A DNA stretch of 64,000 nucleotides from Phialophora verrucosa (Eukaryota; Ascomycota; Eurotiomycetes; Chaetothyriales; Herpotrichiellaceae): the NCBI GenBank assembly GCA_002099365.1, contig MSED01000013.1:186001-250000 (forward strand), in the 5' to 3' direction. The position numbers were made by a program, and so were the translations under genes. Below are positions 12,598 to 23,223 of this stretch, in pieces (the stretch's first letter is position 1; each line of letters opens with the position of its first letter). The notes beneath the pieces are model-generated. The model had not been told where the DNA came from. It made no database searches and was given only the letters and a program-made list of their open reading frames with translations.

Positions 12598-13503
12598 CTC
12601 GAACTCATACTACGGACGGGCTCAGGCTCAGGCTCAGGTTTGAAATGCGACTGGTCGTCCCTCCAAACGTACAGGCCCGGCCACGGAAGATATAATATGT
12701 CGTAAGGAGCCAGGCGGGGCTCTGTCTGCTTCGGCAAGCCCAGCTGGACAGGGTGCCGAGCAAAACATGGGAGGGCCAGGAGGGCGTGCATGTTCGATAG
12801 AGATGCGCTGCGCTGCACAAACCCTCATTGCTTTAGTTGCCAAGCTAGCATCCAGTGTCGAGGAATCATGTGCCCACGGGCCAGAAGATGCAAGCAGACG
12901 GCCATCTCTAGCGAATGAGTGTTCTATGCCGTGCTGCATGGCCATGCAGGCTGGCGGCTAACTCGAGAACTGGGCCTTTACGGACTTTAGGGGCTGACCT
13001 GCTGGACGGGCACCGTGACAAGCCGAGACGGTATTGACCGTACCGAACACGGGGGCATTGCGAAGGATGACAAGAGGATATCCGACGGCCGCATTGGGCA
13101 ATTCTTGAACTAGATCAAGTGATGGTGGGATTCGTAGCTGGGAGTCGCCGGTGCTGCCAATCCTGTGCAAAGCTTTACTTAGCGTGGCTGCGTGGCATGC
13201 CTCCTAGGCACCCCTAGGTAACCCCCCAGGCCAGGCTCATAGCAGCCACAAGCAAAACCCCCTTGACCCGAAACAGCTACCCAGCACACACACCCCTGCA
13301 GACAGAATTCAGCCAAGCGATGTGCGGCACGTCGATGTGCCCCGTGGAGCGCTCGACCAGGCCTACGGCTACTCCGTACCCTTCATTCAAGTACGAGCCC
13401 CATTCCTACCCTCCTGTCCGAAGTCGTGCACCCAATTTCGACTCCCGGTTCCATTTCCTGTGAAGTCGGCAGCTTGGGTGTCACGTATGGCATCCACATA
13501 TGA
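12598..13503. promoter_or_regulatory. Shared divergent promoter, module copy 2 (906 bp)
   Basis: This is the gap between the start codons of the copy-2 DUF6590 gene and the copy-B coiled-coil gene. It includes a short GGCTCA triplicate near 12617-12637 and a TACTCCGTACCC motif near 13370. Its length is close to the 839-bp gap of copy 1. No obvious sequence similarity between the two gaps was found by eye. Confidence 0.4.
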
Positions 13504-15216
13504 ATGCGTTCAACATGGCATTTCCTCACCAAGTGGCCTCTGCACAGGCGGCTTTTCCAGTGGCCCCGATACTTTCGCAATGAGTAAGGGCTGTGGTCGA
13601 TTATGTGCCGGTTTTCTTGCTTATACCCGACTTGCAGTGAACCACCGGATGGTATTGGACCCTACAGGAAACACCATTTACCGGCCTCAGAGAGCAGTGT
13701 TGAAAGTACCTCAAGCCACGCCTCGGAATATCATGATCCGGTGCCTGAGCCAGCAGAATTCTCAGCCTATGATCTTGTTCAGGACTCTGATCTTGGTGAA
13801 GCCCCCGGAGTTGAGGAGGCCAGGCCGCCGGAAACACAGACGTCGATACCACGAAAGGCCAGCTTCGCAGACGACACGCACAGCGAACGGAAGGTCGACC
13901 GTGACACTGAGTTGTATAGAGTGAATCCTCCTGTTGATGCGTATCTCTCGGCATTCGAGGTGGTCCGCTCCACAAACCAACGCGTGCTAGACCAGGTCTT
14001 TGAGCTGAATTCCATGAGAGCTCCGCTGTTGAAACAGATCGAAAGCCTTCTCCGTGCCTTGGATGGGTTCGTGCACCACATCACCGACCACGAGAGCCCT
14101 GCCGATGGGAGGAATGGTCTGGCGGCCAAGGTCCGGGATCTTCAGCAGCAACTAGACACTTTAAGCAAGGGCCAATTTGCTTCTCTGCAGGCGGATGAAG
14201 CAAGATACAAGAAGATCGAGGACGACATAATCCAATCTCTTCACCGTTCCGGTACATTTCTGGACAACTTCCTCCGGCCAACACCTACCCGCCCGAATCT
14301 GAACCATGAAACCTCTTCGGATCTACCGCACGGCCAAGCCACGGTTGCGAACGGCCTTAATGAGCAGTCTGCCGACGTCTATCGATACCTAACTCAACTT
14401 GGAGACGTGGATGCTCTTCAGGAGAGTTTGTCTGAACTTTACACGGAACGCGCACAGCTCCTGGAGGAGCAGAAGTTGAAAGCCAAGCTTGGCGTCAGGT
14501 TAGACGATGACTCTCTCGCCTTTCTCGAATCCTCCGAACGCGAAGCGGGAGTTTTGCAGGAGCAACTGGAGTATGCGAGCCTCGTTCTGGAGGCTCTACG
14601 GCAACTCATAGACGACCCCGACACCGCGACCTCCTCGAACGACGACTTCCCTGTGTCCGAGGTCGACGAGGATTCAGCCGAACTCAACCTGCTAACGGAC
14701 AACTTCACCGCGGAATCTCTCCAAACAATCGCCACGGATCGTGACAAGCAGGTCCTGGCGCGTCACAGGCTTCAGACACACGACAATACCTTTGAAGTTG
14801 TACTTGAAAGCACGAAGAGCAACGACGGGGCCTCACTTGAGACTGCCCGTTTCATCAACGCCTGGATGCTAAAGCGGTTGTTGTATCTCCCACGAACTTT
14901 GGACAGGCTAATCTCCATCGTAGAGCAGCTACACCCCGGAGCAGAGCCTGAACAATTGGAGCGCGCATTTCTGACACACTGGTTCGAGGACGGTTCCGCT
15001 ACGGATTTTGCGAAGCATAGGTCCCTTGCCGACCAACAGACGATGCGCGCCAATACTCTCTCTGGATACTTTGGACCGAAGAGCATTGCCAGCGACACAG
15101 CCGTGCCGCGCTCGTTCCCTCTGCTTAGCCTAGGCCCATCCCTCCGCACCGAAGAGATCATCGAGCAAGCCATACGGTTCCAGGGGTTGCGATCCTCACG
15201 AATGTCCGATGAATAG
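13504..15216 (+). CDS. Coiled-coil protein, module copy B
   Basis: I model two exons: 13504-13583 and 13638-15216, giving 552 residues. The 54-nt intron 13584-13637 has a GTAAGG donor and a TTGCAG acceptor and is phase 2, matching copy A in length and phase. Exon 1 encodes a basic, aromatic leader (MRSTWHFLTKWPLHRR). After an acidic low-complexity region come helical or coiled-coil segments at about 135-235. RYLTQLGDVDALQESL lies at about 276-291, followed by another coiled coil at about 285-345. A C-terminal block near 428-480 contains ETARFINAW and THWFEDG. Copy A has ETLVNAY and EYWFDD at equivalent places. The function is unknown. Apart from the leader there is no clear signal peptide or membrane segment, and the basic leader could be an organelle presequence, which is inference only. 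Confidence 0.78.
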
Positions 15217-18200
15217 ATGCCTATCAATGCTCGGCCGCCTCCACATAGCTGCTGCTCCTTGGATACACACCACAACAGCTTTACCTGCATCCAAACCAAG
15301 CCAAGTCCTGCCAACCGCTACACAGTACTCTCCGCGCCCTCTTTCCTGGCCAATCTGTTCCTTTCGTGTGACCTTCGTTCTCGTTGATTTCTGACACTGC
15401 GTCAAATGCAAATTTTTGTCCTATTCCTGAACCCACTTGCTTGAAGTTATCAGCGTTCATGTCTCGTTATTAGCATTGTGCTTCCGGGGGCATCGATAAC
15501 AGAGAATCACCGGGAATTTCGGGTAGGCCTTGAGGCCGGTCGGGCTAGGCGTTCGATTTAGGGCAGCACCCTGTATACTAAGTCTGTCGAGCCTCAGCCC
15601 GTCGCTGACTGTTAGGTTTCTGTCTCTCTTTGCTTGTGCCAGAGTGTTACTGGTTTCGACGAGACCAAAATAGCCAGCTGCCAGGCAGGACAAAGGAATC
15701 AAACTTCATTCGCAGATCATTCGTTCCATTCCCGGCGATGAGCATCTGGTATTACACCCACACATTTCCAATAGCGCTACGGGTGTGGCTGACGCCTTCT
15801 CACCAATTCCTTCCTCGCTTCAATCTCTGGACAATTCGGACAAGAGTCCGTGGCTCCCAATCACGGTCCAGCACGGCGCGCTGGTCGGCTTCAATTGGCC
15901 ACGGCGCAATCAACCATTCAGTCCAATGACAGTCCCCAAAGCCAGTATTTGCGCACCCAATCTGCCGTGATTGACGGACGGATCTCTCAGCAGCGTCCCC
16001 ATGTACACAAGATGAGATGCTCGTGAATGGCCGCCTCTCTTTGCCTCGAGGAGGAGAGCATTCATCTCAGCATGTGCAACGTGGGCTGGCAGGGCGGGAG
16101 ACGCACGCATGCTCGAGGCTCGCAAGCATCTACACTCCGTTATGAGTCATTGATCGAGGCAATCATCTGAACAGGTGGACAGCTTCACTTCCAATACCTA
16201 TATACGGATCAGTACGGTTGCGCCCTGGTCCCTTGCACGCTAGATACGCGACAGTATTGTGCCAACGCGGTAACCCTTATTCAGGTCATGCAAGTCTCGC
16301 GATGGAACGGTTCATGACACCGGACCAGGGACGAGATTTCATCGGCAGGTGAAGATTCGTCCAGCGCGGCGCATTGGTACCTAGCTGCTAGTACCTATGT
16401 ATTATTGGCGCCTTTTGCAATGTTCAATCCTCCACTATCAGCTCTGCCACGCTATCCTGGGGGAAACTCGACGATGCCCAACTGAGGCGTTGTCTCGCCG
16501 TCGTTGCCGCAACCAACAAAATTATTCTCACCTTTCGGGTAAGAAAAGATTTCGGCGGTATGCTTCCACGGCACGCCGATGCCACTAGGCTGACACGGGG
16601 GCTTCAATCAACTTGATCCTGCAGCCTGTATACGGGAGCGAAGCATCCGTGGTGACAGATGATGCTGACCTTGCCCGGCGCCTAGCCGACTATGGGTCGA
16701 CAAGACTCATCAAACGCAGATCCTGCTGCGCAAGAAGTGTTTGACGAACAGACCCAGTCGAGTTTTGTGTGGTCCTCGGCTCCTAAGAGTGTTGCGTACT
16801 ATTAGAGCTGTCCATGTTCCCCTGCCTGGCAAATATCTTGGTGTGACACGAGGGAGCCTACCTTTACTGGGAAATAGCATCATAGAAGTGTGTTCGGACG
16901 CCATTGCGCAAGTCTGAGGCGCTGATGGGTAAGTCCTTGGTCTCCTGGATGGGTAGGCTACGTCTTCTTGCGACAAGTGGTACGGCTGGTCCCCTCGGAT
17001 GGAAAGGTGCTGAATTTGGACCAAGAGGCAACATACTTAGTCGGTCGCGGTAGTCACAAGAGCCGAGATCAATCTGCATGAGGAGGGCAGGAGATCGAGA
17101 AATGCCCTTGGTGTCGGTGGAGAATGTTTAGGGCAGTGGTTGAGGTTATATGTATGAATCCTTTCCCACTATTCCGGTGTGGTAGGTGGAGAACGTCAGT
17201 ATAGCGAATCTATTCTCCTGATTTAGCAACTCTAACTTGACTCCAGAAAGACCGACCCCAGCTTCATGCGAGCATCAAGCGTTGAGCTGAGGGTTGTGGG
17301 CCGGGGAGATGTTAAAGATGTGGAGATGATGACCAGAGAAGGCGAGACCTAAGTCATCCGCATGAGGTTTTGATGGTAATGCTTCTATGCGGACGTTGAA
17401 AATCTTATCAACAGGCTTCGGATGATCCGCTCGTTCATCAGGTCAGCTGACGGGTCTGAACTGACGGGTTGCGTATCATAATGATTTTATATCTGGCTCG
17501 GTGTGTTGGATATTCCTGACTGATTGATGCATATCTTACCGATCAGTAGGCGTCCATAGTCCTAGTGTATCCTACGGTTAATGCGCAGAGGACAGCCAAA
17601 ACTCGAACCGGCAAATGTCATACTGGAGATATTGAACTAGTCATATTGTCGTCGACAGTTCATGTTGCGCCTCCCTTTCTCGTACTGTAAGTAGCTCAAG
17701 TTGAACCGTTCGTGTACCTGGAGAGCCACTAGGAACGGCACGTACGGACACCCCCATGCATCCACCACCTGCCCCTCATTCCCGCAACTAGCCCGGTTGA
17801 AAGTTCGGGACGACCCGGTCCTTTTCTGGCTGGGGCATCGACGAAAAACGCATGAGAATGGGAGAGAAAGCTCACCGGAATTTCAGTCTGATACTGAGAC
17901 GTGGTACATGGGATTTAAGTGTGTAGAAAAGTGAAACGAGCGCTGGACTCTGTAACTCCCTTTCATCGAGATATCTCTGGAGAAGGAGTAGACAGGTTTT
18001 GCATCCTTACCGTACAGATAGGATAGGTTAATGACCCGGACCATTTGGCCTGGAAGAATCCGGGATGGGAAGTCCACAATCGGCAACGAGAACAAGGCTG
18101 GACTGTGATTACCCCGGGCTCTGAAACACATCCCTGAGACACTTGAGAAGCACATTCACCATCTTTGATGCGTAGAGCATGACTACACCCTCCATGCCCG

Positions 18201-19378
18201 TGGTGATCTTAGCGAGTAGGTCACAAGAAACGCGGCAACCCAAGGCTTTGCCACCGCTTGCGTATCGTAGGACTTGCTTTCCAAGTATCTTCCACAGTTC
18301 ACTGAAGGCAGGGCCCAGGATAGCCACGACGCGTAAGGCGTCGTGCGTGGCACTGTCACGTTGTGCTGGATGAGGAAGACTAATAGGCGGCTGGGATTCA
18401 GGGAGACTCTGGCATCGTTCAGGGGCAGGAAGCAAAGGGTGTGAGTCGAGCGTGGGCAAGGTGGCAAGCAGCCATGATGCTACAGTATGTAACCCTGGCC
18501 CGACGCAGCCAGATAAATAGGTGATGGTAAGGTATAGTTGGCTTCGGAGCTCCCTGACAGTGATGTTCCACACTCTATGACTTTCGCGCATCGACTCGCA
18601 TTCAAGCCGGCTTAGACCTGGTCGAGACCGGGGGTTGCTACACCAGAGTGCCGTTTCAGTCGATATTCCTTTGGCTGCTGCCTGCTGCCTACTCCGTCCG
18701 CCTCGCCAATACAAAAGTTCTGTCCGCTCTACTCGGCAGCTCTGGAAACCATGACACCAAGGCACCAACAGCGATGGTGCGTGGCCATCACTCGTCGGCT
18801 GAAAAGCGTGATGCCATCAACTTACAGTACGAGGGCCAGGCATCCAGGGCAGTCGAGCGGCCTTGCGCTGATGCTCGGTTCTCAACCTGGCTGAACCGGC
18901 TTCCATTGTGCGGTCTGAGATAAACTTTCCCTTTCACTCACGTTAGCCCGATGCTACAGTAGCCCTCATATCCACACAGAATGACGAGGTAGGTCGTGTC
19001 TGCGCGCCGAATTGAAGGAAATTACTGCTCGACAGGGGTTGAACATCGAATTATCTGATGATAGTCTACGTTGCTTGGGCACAGCTCAAGCTGCGGCGCA
19101 GAATATGGCGGATTCTGCGGCAAGAAGAAGAATGGTATTCAATTCTTCTACTCGCTGCGATCGAACAGTTCGGGTGAGCGTGCTTGGTGAGTAAGAGAAG
19201 CATAACGACCACCAGAGGCCACGTAGAAGATGACCACAATAGTGAACGTCAGTAGAGGAGTAGTTGGCGCAAGAGCAGGATGTATGCTATCCAAGGAGTT
19301 GTACTACGAACCGTGAGTGAGCCATTCTGAATAAGGCAAGGAATTGGGAAGATTGCCCATGCACCCACCATATGATGG
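15217..19378. other. Gene-free stretch, about 4.2 kb
   Basis: No supported gene. A minus-strand frame at 18109-18768 is long (about 219 codons) but lacks an ATG start, has no recognisable domain and has a composition unlike the genes nearby. Other frames are short. Nothing repetitive or transposon-like was recognised. Confidence 0.45.
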
Positions 19379-19660
19379 ATGGAGGCACATGATGAGCGAG
19401 AACTGCCTCCAATTCGCGTGCGCTCATTAGGAGGCAAGACCTATTATACAACTCTTTGCGCCAAACTCTGGTGTCTCATCCTTGATAATCTCGTAGCACG
19501 CAATGACCTCCTATCATGTTCCCTTCTGGCATCGTCTATTTATACATACAGCCCTCGCCTCGCCGAATTGAACGCTGCGTGCGTCGAGAGCGTTATTCCT
19601 CACGCTATGCCTGGACAGAACCTCCAGCGCCATCGCTCAAGCTCAAATGGAGAGTATTGA
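19379..19660 (+). CDS. Small ORF with F-box-like segment (doubtful)
   Basis: This is a 93-codon frame from a true ATG, just downstream of the gene-poor region and convergent with the RING-PHD gene. Residues about 30-60 contain LILDNLVARNDLLSCSLLAS. The pattern (Leu-Ile-Leu-Asp, then a polar run and a Leu-Leu-Ser-Cys-Ser-Leu core) resembles the middle of a fungal F-box, the Skp1-binding helix pair of SCF ubiquitin ligases. The usual Leu-Pro start of an F-box is weak (ELPPIRV, about 20 residues earlier). There is no downstream substrate-binding region, so it could be a truncated gene, a first exon or chance. It is unrecognised beyond this resemblance. Confidence 0.3.
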   Translation: MEAHDERELPPIRVRSLGGKTYYTTLCAKLWCLILDNLVARNDLLSCSLLASSIYTYSPRLAELNAACVESVIPHAMPGQNLQRHRSSSNGEY

Positions 19661-19798
19661 TCCCACCCAGTCAGATAAGTCCTCATGGTGATTGATCAGC
19701 TTTCCAAGCGCATATTCAGCCCCGGTCGTTACGTCATGATATCGTCGCTGAAATGTGAATGAAACCTTGCTAACATGCAGCAGTGAAGTAGCAGCATA

Positions 19799-21861
19799 TC
19801 AGCCTTGCGCCTTAAGAGAATTGACAGCCTTGTTCACCTCATCGCCTGCAATCTTCTCCCACTTCGACCTGCCATCAACATCAAGTGTCTCGAAATCACC
19901 GATCTTATCGTAGAGCATGCGGGAGATCTCACGGTTGATCGAGGTGTATTCGTCCTTCGTAATAGTTTGGTCATGGTAGTGTGGCTTGAGAGCAGACGAG
20001 ACAAGCTTCTGCACGTCTTCTTTCGCAGTCAACGACATCTGCGATGTCGTTGGAGAGGTCTCCGTTGACCGTGGACGATGAGTATTGCTTCTACCTCTTC
20101 TTGTCGGGGAAGCTTCAGTAGACCGAGTTTGTAAGGCAGTGCTCTGGCCATTCTCAAGAATTCGGGGTATCCGACCCCGAGGTCTTGGTTGTGCTAGTGT
20201 TGTAGATGTCGAATGAGGATGCGGAGGCGGAGGCGGAGGGACCCGTGTCCCATTAGAACGACCAGCGCTCGAACTCCGGTCTTTCGGCTCAGGCGGATTC
20301 GGTCGAACAGGCGGGTATTCGATGGACGGATAGATAGGTTGGATGCTTGACGACAAGCCACTTGGCGAAGAAGGTCTGAGAGTCCCAGGCAGAGGTGGTG
20401 GAGTCGCAGACAGAGCGCGGGGTGAAGAATGATTTGAGGGCAGAGGAGACAAAGCAGGCGAAGAGGGTCGTGGTGAACCTTGATCTGCCGGTGGACTTGC
20501 TGCAGGACGTGGTGAAGGCTGATGAAGGTTCATGCCATGACTTCCAGATCCAGAGTCTTCGACTTCTTGTAGCAGCGACTGGAGGAAACTGGGGCCTGTT
20601 GGATCCATAAGAGGCTGCCTCCTCGGAATAGGACTAGCGACGCGTGTTGGCTGCCGACGTCGAGGATTTGTCGTGGTGGGTGCGTGACTCTCGGAAACAG
20701 CCCGAGTAGATGCACTAGGGCGCCGTCGCTTGCTCGCGGAAGAAGGTTCGCTATCAGGCTCTGCAGGAGAAGAAGTTGCGGACTTTCGCTTCCGCTTGCG
20801 AGTAGCGCTGGGACCGTTTGATGACGCCCGTGCTTGGTCAAAAGCGCGCCATGCCATAAGTTCATCAGCGCTTTCAACTGGGCGCGGAGAATCTCTTGCT
20901 CGTCGAGTTCTGGGTGTTGTCTCGCCTGCTGGGCTGCTGGGAAGGGTTGGCTCGGTATCTCTGAAGCGGTTGGCAGCTCCGTGAAGTTCGGCCACCTGCA
21001 TCCGGCGTAGCCAAGCGTCATGTGCCTGTTGGTTCGCCTGGCTCCTTTGGCGATGTCGTCTCAAATAGCTTGCTGATGACTCGTCGTCTTCGTATGGGAA
21101 GTCGAGGTCGAGGTTGATGCGTGACCACACGGTCTGCCAAACCTGATTCCAGCTTGACTCGTGGCCTCGTTGTCGACGTTGCTGACCTCTGGTGCGTCTG
21201 CGGGATTGGCGACTCGACCGAGAGACTTGGCGAGGGTCAAGCTCCCGTTGGACTCTACAGTTGTCACAAAACCAGTGGCCGTAAGGTACCTCTTGTAAAC
21301 CGACGCAATATGTGTGCCACAGTTTCAGACAACCATCACAGTACATGAGGACGTCCTCGTTGTCATCTTCGCCACAGGCTTGGCATGGTTGGTCGTCGTC
21401 CTCTTCGTCGGGAATCTCCAGGAACATGGAAGGGTCTAAGTCGGCTACCTGTGTTCGGTCTTCGACGGGGTAGGATGAGACGACGTCGCCTGTGGTGATG
21501 TTAGTCGCTCCTGCTGTTGAAATCATACCGGGGCAACTTGTGACCTACCATTGATTTTGTGCATCAGCTCGACGAGATGGAAACTGGCGCGGCAAATGGG
21601 ACAACTGTTTGCCCTTTCCACCCATGGTGTGAGGCATTCATTGTGAAGATAATGTCCGCAAGGTCGTAGATGTGCAATCAACTCGTCATTGATGGTCGGT
21701 GTTGTGGAGTTGGCTGCATCTTGGGCAAGGGCGATGCTTGTGACGCGGGCCGCAGCGTCGATGTCAGTTTGTGGAGACTTGGTTGGACTGATGAGGGGAG
21801 CTGGAACTTCGTTACCAGCGCTGCCCAAGTCTCCTAAACAGACAATACAAGTGTCTGACAT
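19799..21861 (-). CDS. RING and PHD finger protein
   Basis: I model two exons (complement): 21549-21861 and 19799-21489, giving 667 residues. The 59-nt intron 21490-21548 has a GTAGGT donor, CTAAC branch and CACAG acceptor. The start is an ATG directly before the RING (MSDTCIVC). RING at about 5-90: CIVC, then CGHYLHNEC and CPIC, with a long insertion between the first and second zinc-ligand pairs. PHD finger at about 140-182: CQAC, CDGC, LWHTYC and FCDNC. The remaining 480 residues are Ser/Pro/Arg-rich with basic nuclear-localisation-like runs, and a short helical C-terminal block. RING plus PHD suggests an E3 ubiquitin ligase that reads histone tails (PHRF1-like architecture). Substrate and partners are unknown. 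The open frame at 21834-22148 upstream lacks an ATG and is probably leader. Confidence 0.87.
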
Positions 21862-22835
21862 ACAGAGATATTATCGCAGGGGATTGGAAGAGGATTGAGT
21901 GGCGGCAGCACCACGGGTGTGGTATTGGTGTTCGGTGGTGGCATTCGATGCGGTTGCGAGAGGAAAGAAGCGAAGGAGGAGATCCGATTTACATGTCTCG
22001 AGGTCAGGGCCAACTCAACAAGGCAACTCAGCCGGTCAGCTTCGGCCAATGGGAGGCCCGTGTCCAAGTGAATGTGACTCGCTATGGTCTGCCTCAGCAG
22101 GCACAGGTCCTCAGTAGGCTCCTCGGTTGAATTCCAGGTTGTGTCCAATCGAGTCGGCCCTCTTCATTTGCGACTGCAGTGACGCCTTCTGTGATGCCTG
22201 CAGAGTGAGGACAGCAATAGATTTGCAGGCAACAAGGGGAAGAATGCAAACCTTATTTTTCCATTCCTATCCTGAAACATACCTTCGACGAGGAAGCGGG
22301 GTTACAAAGCTGGAGGAAGTGAATGCGTCTCCTCCCAAAAAGCGGTGAATTCTCAGCTAGAATACCGAGTAAGCCGGGCGAAATTGTGAGATAAGCGACC
22401 AATGACGGAGTGGGTTGCCTTTGTCCAACTTGGACCATCTAGGGCTTGATATCAAACATGCCGCATTTCACTGCGAAAGAATTCGAACACACTTATAGAT
22501 CGAGCGAAGTTCTTCGAGCAGAGCCGACATCGGTCGCTCGAAAAGGATCGATGGCCGCATGCTCGAAGGAAAATAGTCATAAAACCAGACGCAGAAGGCG
22601 TAAAGGAAGACTTGACAATGGTAGCGAGGCCATACAGGGTCCTTGCTTCGACGATGAGATTGAGGTCTATCGATTCGTCTCGGTCATCTGAGGCAGTATC
22701 CGCTCTCGTCGATGCGGCAGCTGATGATTCTGCTTTGTTCGAGACCGGTATCAGGCGAATCCTGTCATGCTAGCAGAGATTTTGTAGCATCTCATCTTGT
22801 CCGTCAATGAAAACTCCGTCCATACTTGATCGCAT
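21862..22835. other. Intergenic, between two minus-strand genes
   Basis: This holds the promoter and leader of the RING-PHD gene and the 3' flank of the eL43 gene. A coding-like frame at 21834-22148 on the minus strand begins with TTG rather than ATG and ends soon after the RING start. I could not splice it to the RING in frame, so it is left as leader. Nothing else is supported. Confidence 0.4.
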
Positions 22836-23223
22836 CTACACCTCCGCGATTTCTCTCAGGCGTCGGATCGTCGATCTCGTGGCAGCTGCAGCAGGCGTCC
22901 TGAACGCGGTTGTTAGAACCTGAATATCCAGTCCAGCGTTGTCCTCCTCTTCGACTTACGAAACGGTCCATGCGCCACCGGCCACTGTCTTGTTGCAACC
23001 CTTGCAGTTCCAGATTCCAACTGCTTGTCGCTTGACTGTGTTCTTGCCGCAGAATGTGCAGATGTAGCGGGCATGCTGGCTGATTTCCATCTTCTTGACT
23101 TGCTTTCGCAGCGAGGCGCCGTAACGCCCGCCGTATTTTCCGGTGACACCGACCTCTGTCCATCGTTAGAGACGACCATACGGTGTCTGGTTTCTGTTAC
23201 TCACTCTTCGTGCGCTTCGTCAT
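22836..23223 (-). CDS. RPL43: 60S ribosomal protein eL43 (L37Ae)
   Basis: I model three exons (complement): 23205-23223, 22960-23155 and 22836-22899, giving 92 residues, the normal length of this family. The introns are 49 nt (GTGAGT...ACAG) and 60 nt (GTAAGT...TCAG). The first follows only 19 coding bases, a position typical of fungal ribosomal protein genes. The protein starts MTKRTKKVGVTGKYGGRYG. It contains the family's four-Cys zinc ribbon as CTFC and CKGC, separated by GKNTVKRQAVGIWN, and ends STIRRLREIAEV. It is a zinc-binding component of the large ribosomal subunit. Because of the introns no single frame covers it, so it is easily missed. It shares its upstream region with the oxidoreductase gene at 24269. 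Confidence 0.97.

Noticed and set aside
12617..12637. GGCTCA short tandem repeat
   Set aside because: Only about three units; an ordinary microsatellite in a leader or promoter region, not a CRISPR or structured repeat.
4137..15216. Transposition as the origin of the duplicated module
   Set aside because: No terminal repeats, target-site duplications or transposase frames were found between or around the copies.
18109..18768. A 219-codon minus-strand open frame
   Set aside because: It starts with TTG, not ATG. It has no domain and its composition does not resemble the neighbouring genes.
21834..22148. A coding-like minus-strand frame just upstream of the RING-PHD gene
   Set aside because: It starts with TTG and cannot be spliced to the RING frame in phase with acceptable sites; the RING gene has its own ATG right before the first zinc ligand.
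22478..22500. TTCGAAT-containing stretch resembling a tRNA B box on the minus strand
   Set aside because: The surrounding bases do not form a T-stem or an acceptor stem, and no A box lies at the right distance.
22804..23163. A 119-codon minus-strand frame over the eL43 locus
   Set aside because: It is a shadow in the wrong frame. The true protein is eL43 read through three exons in the same region.
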